From Opitutales bacterium (lineage in GTDB: Bacteria > Verrucomicrobiota > Verrucomicrobiia > Opitutales > T3Sed10-336): DNA of 47,937 bases. The translations under genes and the position numbers were made by a program. The notes below the pieces were generated by a model. That model did not search any database. It saw only the letters and a list, made by a program, of their open reading frames with translations, and was not told where the DNA came from. Numbering within the stretch: the first letter of the stretch is position 1; every line of letters starts with the position of its first letter. Below, piece after piece: positions 44,077 to 47,937 of this stretch. Location: positions 1 through 47,937 of the forward strand of contig SLTG01000016.1 of the NCBI GenBank assembly GCA_007130045.1, given 5' to 3'.

Positions 44077-44499
44077 ATGAGTGTTGAAAACGAGAAGCCT
44101 GAACGGGAATCCCCGAGCCGCGAAGAAATCGATGCGTGCTTTACGCGCATTGCGCCGGGATCGGGACCGCTGGATGGCCTGACATTCGAGGGAACAGCAA
44201 GCGAAGAGGGAAAACCCGAACCCGAGCCCCTGCACTTGGTGTTTCGGCAAGGTGCCCTGCTTGCCGTGGAATGCATGCGGTACGCATTTGGCGCCGGACC
44301 GTACACGGCCTCCACCACCGGAGACGGGGCCATCGAATTCACTTCGGAAATCCGGAGTCTCGAGCACGAGACGGAGAATCATCTCTGGAAGGGACGGGTC
44401 ACGGACGGTGCGATAACCGGCACCATGGTCTGGACCAACCGTGAAGGAAAGAGCACGAAAATGTCGTTCGAGGCGCGCGCGAAGAAACCGGACGGATAA
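44077..44499 (+). CDS. Small hypothetical protein, beta-rich
   Basis: 140 residues, no signal peptide. An acidic flexible start (MSVENEKPERESPSREE) is followed by beta strands (LTFEGTA, LHLVFRQGALLAVECMRYAFG, AIEFTSEIRS, WKGRVTDGAITGTMVWTNRE), as in a small calycin-like or lipocalin-like barrel. This is suggestive only. A good ribosome binding site (AAGGGAGA) lies about 11 bases before the ATG. It is 17 bp before the fusion gene, so the two are probably co-transcribed. The family is not recognised. Confidence 0.7.
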   Translation: MSVENEKPERESPSREEIDACFTRIAPGSGPLDGLTFEGTASEEGKPEPEPLHLVFRQGALLAVECMRYAFGAGPYTASTTGDGAIEFTSEIRSLEHETENHLWKGRVTDGAITGTMVWTNREGKSTKMSFEARAKKPDG

Positions 44500-44516
44500 T
44501 CGTCAAGACGGTAACA

Positions 44517-45470
44517 ATGAAGTATTCGATCGACGAAGAGCTCTTGGAGACTGCCCGAAAGCTGGGCCCGACGATCAGCGAACACGCCGAGGAGGCAGAG
44601 CTCGAGAGGCGGCCGGCCAGGGCGGTTATGGATGCACTGACGAACGCCGGACTCCAGCGGATGTTTATTCCGAAGTCCCTGGGCGGGCTGGAAGTCGATC
44701 CGGTGACGTACGCGCGGATCGCCGAGGAAATCGCCGGCTTCGACAGCGTCGCGGGCTGGGCGTTGCAGGCGGGCAACCACATCGCCTGGTGGTGCGCCCG
44801 TATGCCGAACGAGGGGGTCGAGGAGGTGTACGGGAACGGCCCCGATCATTCGCCCGAGCGATTGGCGCGCGACATCGCGACGTATGTCGGCAACGTCGGC
44901 GAACCGTGCGGCCTTGTCGGATTGTCGGGCGGGGGCATGCTCTCGCTCGGCGCGGCGGCGCGGTCGAGGGATGTATCTGCCGTCGCCGCCTACGAGCCGA
45001 TTGCGCTCGAAGTGATGGATCGAGACTTCGAGGCGCGGTTTGGCGAGCTCGTCGCACGGATGCATGAGGCGGTGGCAGATGAGCGTCCCGTCGATGCGAC
45101 CCGGCTGTTTCTGGAATTCGTGGGCAACGACGCGGAAGTTGCCTCCCTCAACGAACCGGAGTCTCTGCAAATCGCCGCCCGGAACCTGGCGGTCGATCTC
45201 AAGGAATTCCGCCAGGCGACGGAGGCCGCCGCCCGGAACCCGACCGGCCCTGCCTCGCTCGAAAGCATTGCGGCGCCGGTTTTTCTGATGCACGGAACGC
45301 AGACCGCGCAGGAGTGGTTCACCGAGAGTGTACGGTACTATGCGGGCAAGATACCGGGCGCGGAGACCCGCGAGCTCGTCGGCAGCGGACACCTCGGCCC
45401 GGTCATGGAACCGGAACGCATCGCGGGCGAACTCGAGCGGTTTTTTGAGAAGACTCGGGAAGCGGCCTGA
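44517..45470 (+). CDS. In-frame fusion: acyl-CoA dehydrogenase N-terminus joined to alpha/beta-hydrolase
   Basis: 317 residues. Residues 1 to about 109 are the N-terminal helical domain of an acyl-CoA dehydrogenase or related flavin monooxygenase (LETARKLGPTISEHAEEAEL, then LQRMFIPKSLGGLEVDP and ARIAEEIAGFDSVAGWALQA). From about 111 to the end it is an alpha/beta-hydrolase without its first strands: SPERLARDIATYV, nucleophile S137 in VGLSGGGML, acid region FLMHGTQTA, and catalytic His in GSGHLGPVMEPERIAGELERFF. The hydrolase oxyanion region and the dehydrogenase FAD/substrate domains are both missing. The frame is intact, so it could be expressed. It looks like the product of a deletion joining two neighbouring genes near nucleotide 44845. 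Enzymatic activity is doubtful. Confidence 0.85.
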   Translation: MKYSIDEELLETARKLGPTISEHAEEAELERRPARAVMDALTNAGLQRMFIPKSLGGLEVDPVTYARIAEEIAGFDSVAGWALQAGNHIAWWCARMPNEGVEEVYGNGPDHSPERLARDIATYVGNVGEPCGLVGLSGGGMLSLGAAARSRDVSAVAAYEPIALEVMDRDFEARFGELVARMHEAVADERPVDATRLFLEFVGNDAEVASLNEPESLQIAARNLAVDLKEFRQATEAAARNPTGPASLESIAAPVFLMHGTQTAQEWFTESVRYYAGKIPGAETRELVGSGHLGPVMEPERIAGELERFFEKTREAA

Positions 45471-45541
45471 GCCGGGGCTGGATGCCGGCGCGAAAGGTCC
45501 GGCACCGAAAGCGGGTGCCCGGGATTATCGACGAATATATC

Positions 45542-47937
45542 ATGAAGGGAAACGGGCTCTATATTCGGCTTCTCGGCACCTTGGAAGTGCGCTGCGGAAA
45601 CCGGACGCTTCCGCTTCCGCGATCGAAAAAGACACGCGCCCTGTTGGGCTACCTCGTCGCCACGGAACGGCTGCATTCACGCCAGGTCCTGTGCGATCTT
45701 CTCTACGAAAGCTCGGCCGATCCGCGCTCGGGCTTGCGCTGGAGCTTGAGCAAACTCCGCTCCTTACTCGAAAACGACGGTGCGGCACGAGTCGTTGCCC
45801 TGAGGGACCGGACCGGCTTTGAACCCCACGGGGCGACGGTCGATCTCGCTGTCGTACGCAAACTGGCGGCTCCTGATCCGAAGAAGGCCGCAACCGAAAA
45901 GCTCGCGAAGGCGGCAGCTCTGTTCCGGGGCGAATTTCTGGAAGGGCTCGACTTACCCCCATGCTACGGATTTGAAACCTGGCGCACCACCGAGCGCGAA
46001 GCCGCGCACCGTTTGCACGAAACGATCCTGCGTGTCCTGATTGACCGGTTGCGCGACCAGCCGGAAAAGGCATTGCCTTATGCCCGCGACCGGCTGCTCG
46101 GCGATCCCCTGTCGGAGGAGGCCCATATCGATTTTGTCCGGGTCCTGGCCGCAATGGGGCGCAAGGAAGAGCCCCTGGAACAATACGAACGGTGCCGTCA
46201 CATGCTGGAAACGGAATTCAACGCCCGTCCCTCGGCGGAAATGGAAGCGTTGCGTCGTTCCCTCTCCGGCGTAAGAGCCACCCCCGCGCCGCACGCCCGC
46301 AATAGAGCCCCCGATTCCTCCTCGCTTCCGCCTCTCGTCGGGCGCCGGAACGAGCGGGCTCTCCTGAAAAGATTCGTGCAGGCAGAAGCTGATTCCAGCA
46401 CGCCGGGAGAGGTCTTGCTCCTGACGGGACCGCCGGGAATCGGGAAGACGCGGATGCTCCAGGAATTGGCCGTGCTGATCAATGCGGAGGGAGGCGCCGT
46501 TCTGGCGGGATGCGCCTTCGACGTCGAGCGGATACGACCGTACACGGCATGGATCGACGCGCTGCGCGAAATCGGCGCGGACAGGATACCGCAGGCGCTT
46601 CATGCCGAGCTGGCGCCGCTGCTTCCGGAATTGGCACCGGCTGGTAGAGGATCGACCGACAGAAACCGTCTCTTCGATGCCGTGTTTCGATTATTGGAAC
46701 ATCTCGCGGCTGAAGGACCTACGGTTTTTGTGCTGCTTGACGACCTCCACTGGTTCGACGAGGCCTCCGCCGCGCTTACGCATTATATCGCCCGAACCAC
46801 GTCCAAAAGGAAGGTGCGGATTGCCTCCGCGGCTCGATCCGCGGAGTTGGAGGAGAACGAGGCGACACGACGCCTTGTCCATACGTTTTGTCGCGAGCAT
46901 CGGCTCCGCCAACTCGACCTGGCGCCCTTGAACATGAGCGATACCGTCGACCTGGCGCAGAAAATCGACCGCAATCTCGATGCGGACCGCATCTTCGCCG
47001 AAAGCGGAGGCAATCCGCTTTTCGCCCTGGAGGTGGCGCGCGCGCTCAAACAGGGAAAGGACGCGCGTTCCGATACCCTGGATGGCCTGCTCGATGAACG
47101 GTTGGACAGGCTCGATCCGCATGCGCGGGAAATTGTTTCCCGGGTGGCGACGCTGGGCCGTGGCTGTACGGTCGATTTTCTTTCCCGACTGATCGATACC
47201 TCTCAACGCGAGCTTGTCGGCGCAATTGAGACCCTCGAGCGACACGAGCTTCTGCAGATGACGGCATCGGGAAGCTACGATTTCACTCACGACCTGGTCC
47301 GCCGCGCGGCTTACCGGAAAATTTCCCCGCCACGCCGCCGCCTCAACCACCTTGAGATCGCTCGCCGGATCGCCGGCACAGGCGACCTGGCCGAGGCGAG
47401 CGCCGGCGAAGTCGCCCACCATGCCGCCCTCGGCCGGGACCTGGAACTGGCCGCGCGGGCCTGTGTCGCCGGGGGACGGCACAGCCTGAGGGTTTGCGCC
47501 TATGAAGAAACGGCGACCCTGGCGGAGCGCGGCCTCGAGCACGTGGCCGAACTTTCGGCGTCGACGCGTATTCCCCTGCATTTGGAGCTTCTTGCCCTGT
47601 TCGTTCACCCGGACATGGCCCATTTTTGTCCTCCGGACCTCAAAGAGCGACTGCGCCAGGTGACCGGAGAGGCAAGGCAGGCCGGGCAGCAAGCTCTTGT
47701 GCGGCGGGGATTCCAGCTCCTCGGCTGGCTTTACTACCACAAGGGTGATTTCCAGGAGGCGTTGAAAGCCACCTCGGACGCACAGGAAGCGGGCCGTGAA
47801 GCCGATCCCGCCACGATCGTTCACGCCCTCGCGGCGTCCTCGCACTGCTTCTGCCTCCTGGAACGCAATCTGGATCGGGCTGAGGAACTGGCACGCGAGG
47901 CCCGGTCGCTGGCCGGGGAATTCAACGTGGAAATCGA
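45542..47937 (+). CDS. BTAD/SARP-like regulator with AAA ATPase and TPR region (cut by window edge)
   Basis: The frame is open from the ATG at 45542 to the last base, so at least 798 residues are coded. Residues 1-95 resemble a winged-helix/OmpR-type start (LYIRLLGTLEVRCGNRTLPLP, then KKTRALLGYLVA), and 100-245 the BTAD helical repeat (LDLPPCYGFETWRTTEREA, then LEQYERCRHMLETEFNARPS). A STAND/AAA P-loop follows: GPPGIGKT at 296-303 and Walker B LLDDLHW with D400/D401. Helical TPR-like repeats fill the rest. This is the architecture of SARP-related and MalT-like signal-transducing ATPases that switch transcription on a ligand. It is the last gene of a same-strand run with the TPR protein and the fusion gene. 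Neither the C-terminus nor the ligand is visible. Start: ATG 45542, no clear Shine-Dalgarno. Confidence 0.9.
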   Translation, partial: MKGNGLYIRLLGTLEVRCGNRTLPLPRSKKTRALLGYLVATERLHSRQVLCDLLYESSADPRSGLRWSLSKLRSLLENDGAARVVALRDRTGFEPHGATVDLAVVRKLAAPDPKKAATEKLAKAAALFRGEFLEGLDLPPCYGFETWRTTEREAAHRLHETILRVLIDRLRDQPEKALPYARDRLLGDPLSEEAHIDFVRVLAAMGRKEEPLEQYERCRHMLETEFNARPSAEMEALRRSLSGVRATPAPHARNRAPDSSSLPPLVGRRNERALLKRFVQAEADSSTPGEVLLLTGPPGIGKTRMLQELAVLINAEGGAVLAGCAFDVERIRPYTAWIDALREIGADRIPQALHAELAPLLPELAPAGRGSTDRNRLFDAVFRLLEHLAAEGPTVFVLLDDLHWFDEASAALTHYIARTTSKRKVRIASAARSAELEENEATRRLVHTFCREHRLRQLDLAPLNMSDTVDLAQKIDRNLDADRIFAESGGNPLFALEVARALKQGKDARSDTLDGLLDERLDRLDPHAREIVSRVATLGRGCTVDFLSRLIDTSQRELVGAIETLERHELLQMTASGSYDFTHDLVRRAAYRKISPPRRRLNHLEIARRIAGTGDLAEASAGEVAHHAALGRDLELAARACVAGGRHSLRVCAYEETATLAERGLEHVAELSASTRIPLHLELLALFVHPDMAHFCPPDLKERLRQVTGEARQAGQQALVRRGFQLLGWLYYHKGDFQEALKATSDAQEAGREADPATIVHALAASSHCFCLLERNLDRAEELAREARSLAGEFNVEI

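Noticed and set aside
1-47937. rRNA, tRNA, CRISPR arrays, integrases and transposases
   Set aside because: I scanned for T-loop-like GGTTCGAATC contexts, regular spaced repeats and recombinase or DDE motifs, and saw none I could support. Mobility is inferred only from composition and repeats.

Overview
The window looks like a chromosomal stretch of a Verrucomicrobiota bacterium, most likely of the Opitutae/Puniceicoccales type. The base is high-GC. It carries a very large secreted pre-peptidase-C repeat protein with the tail common in this phylum (a W..YPDLSG..A..ANPAGDGI.N..KF.LGLDP-type segment), a bacterial alpha-2-macroglobulin, and a sulfatase next to deoxysugar catabolism. The phylum call is inference from protein style; no rRNA or marker gene is present. 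Both ends cut genes: the tail of a type I restriction HsdR at the left and a long BTAD-AAA-TPR regulator at the right.

Layout. 0-8 kb: hsdR end coupled to a YgjP/M48-type metallopeptidase, a hypothetical, an outer-membrane barrel, a remnant of an ADP-ribosylglycohydrolase, a protein with a C-terminal J domain, a PAS hybrid histidine kinase with a frame-breaking deletion, a small Cys-rich protein, and a DUF309 protein. 8-17 kb: a truncated hydrolase-like fragment, a 2,623-residue secreted protein built on about 420-residue tandem blocks, and a lone CheY-like receiver. 17.8-23.8 kb: a 1,980-residue alpha-2-macroglobulin with a CSEQ thioester. 23.9-37 kb: an accessory carbohydrate region with a sulfatase, an AT-rich trio (Gfo/Idh/MocA oxidoreductase, enolase-superfamily sugar-acid dehydratase, fuconolactonase-like amidohydrolase), a GH78 rhamnosidase-like enzyme between two copies of a 115-bp repeat, a zinc alcohol dehydrogenase, an aldo/keto reductase, and a Bacteroidota-like block (truncated PfkB tail, complete PfkB kinase, LarA-type protein). 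37.2-40.8 kb: cobalamin salvage (cobO divergent from btuF-btuC-btuD). 41-42 kb: a lone FetB-like permease preceded by an 18-bp perfect palindrome. 42.3-47.9 kb: a periplasmic TPR protein, a small hypothetical, an in-frame fusion of an acyl-CoA dehydrogenase N-terminus to an alpha/beta-hydrolase, and the large regulator.

How the genes may work together. The sulfatase, GH78 enzyme, sugar dehydrogenase candidates, lactonase, sugar-acid dehydratase, PfkB kinase and LarA-like racemase/epimerase could together desulfate and cleave a marine polysaccharide and oxidise its deoxyhexose or sugar acid by a largely non-phosphorylative route. That is inference from families; the substrates are not readable from sequence. 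The parts differ in base composition and in gene style, so the pathway appears to have been assembled piecewise.

A recurrent theme is broken genes at sharp junctions: the ARH tail, the PAS deletion, the hydrolase-like fragment, the PfkB tail, the ACAD-hydrolase fusion and a possible fragment near 40.9 kb. They could be real deletion and transfer scars or, if this is a metagenome contig, assembly joins. Read mapping across each junction would decide.
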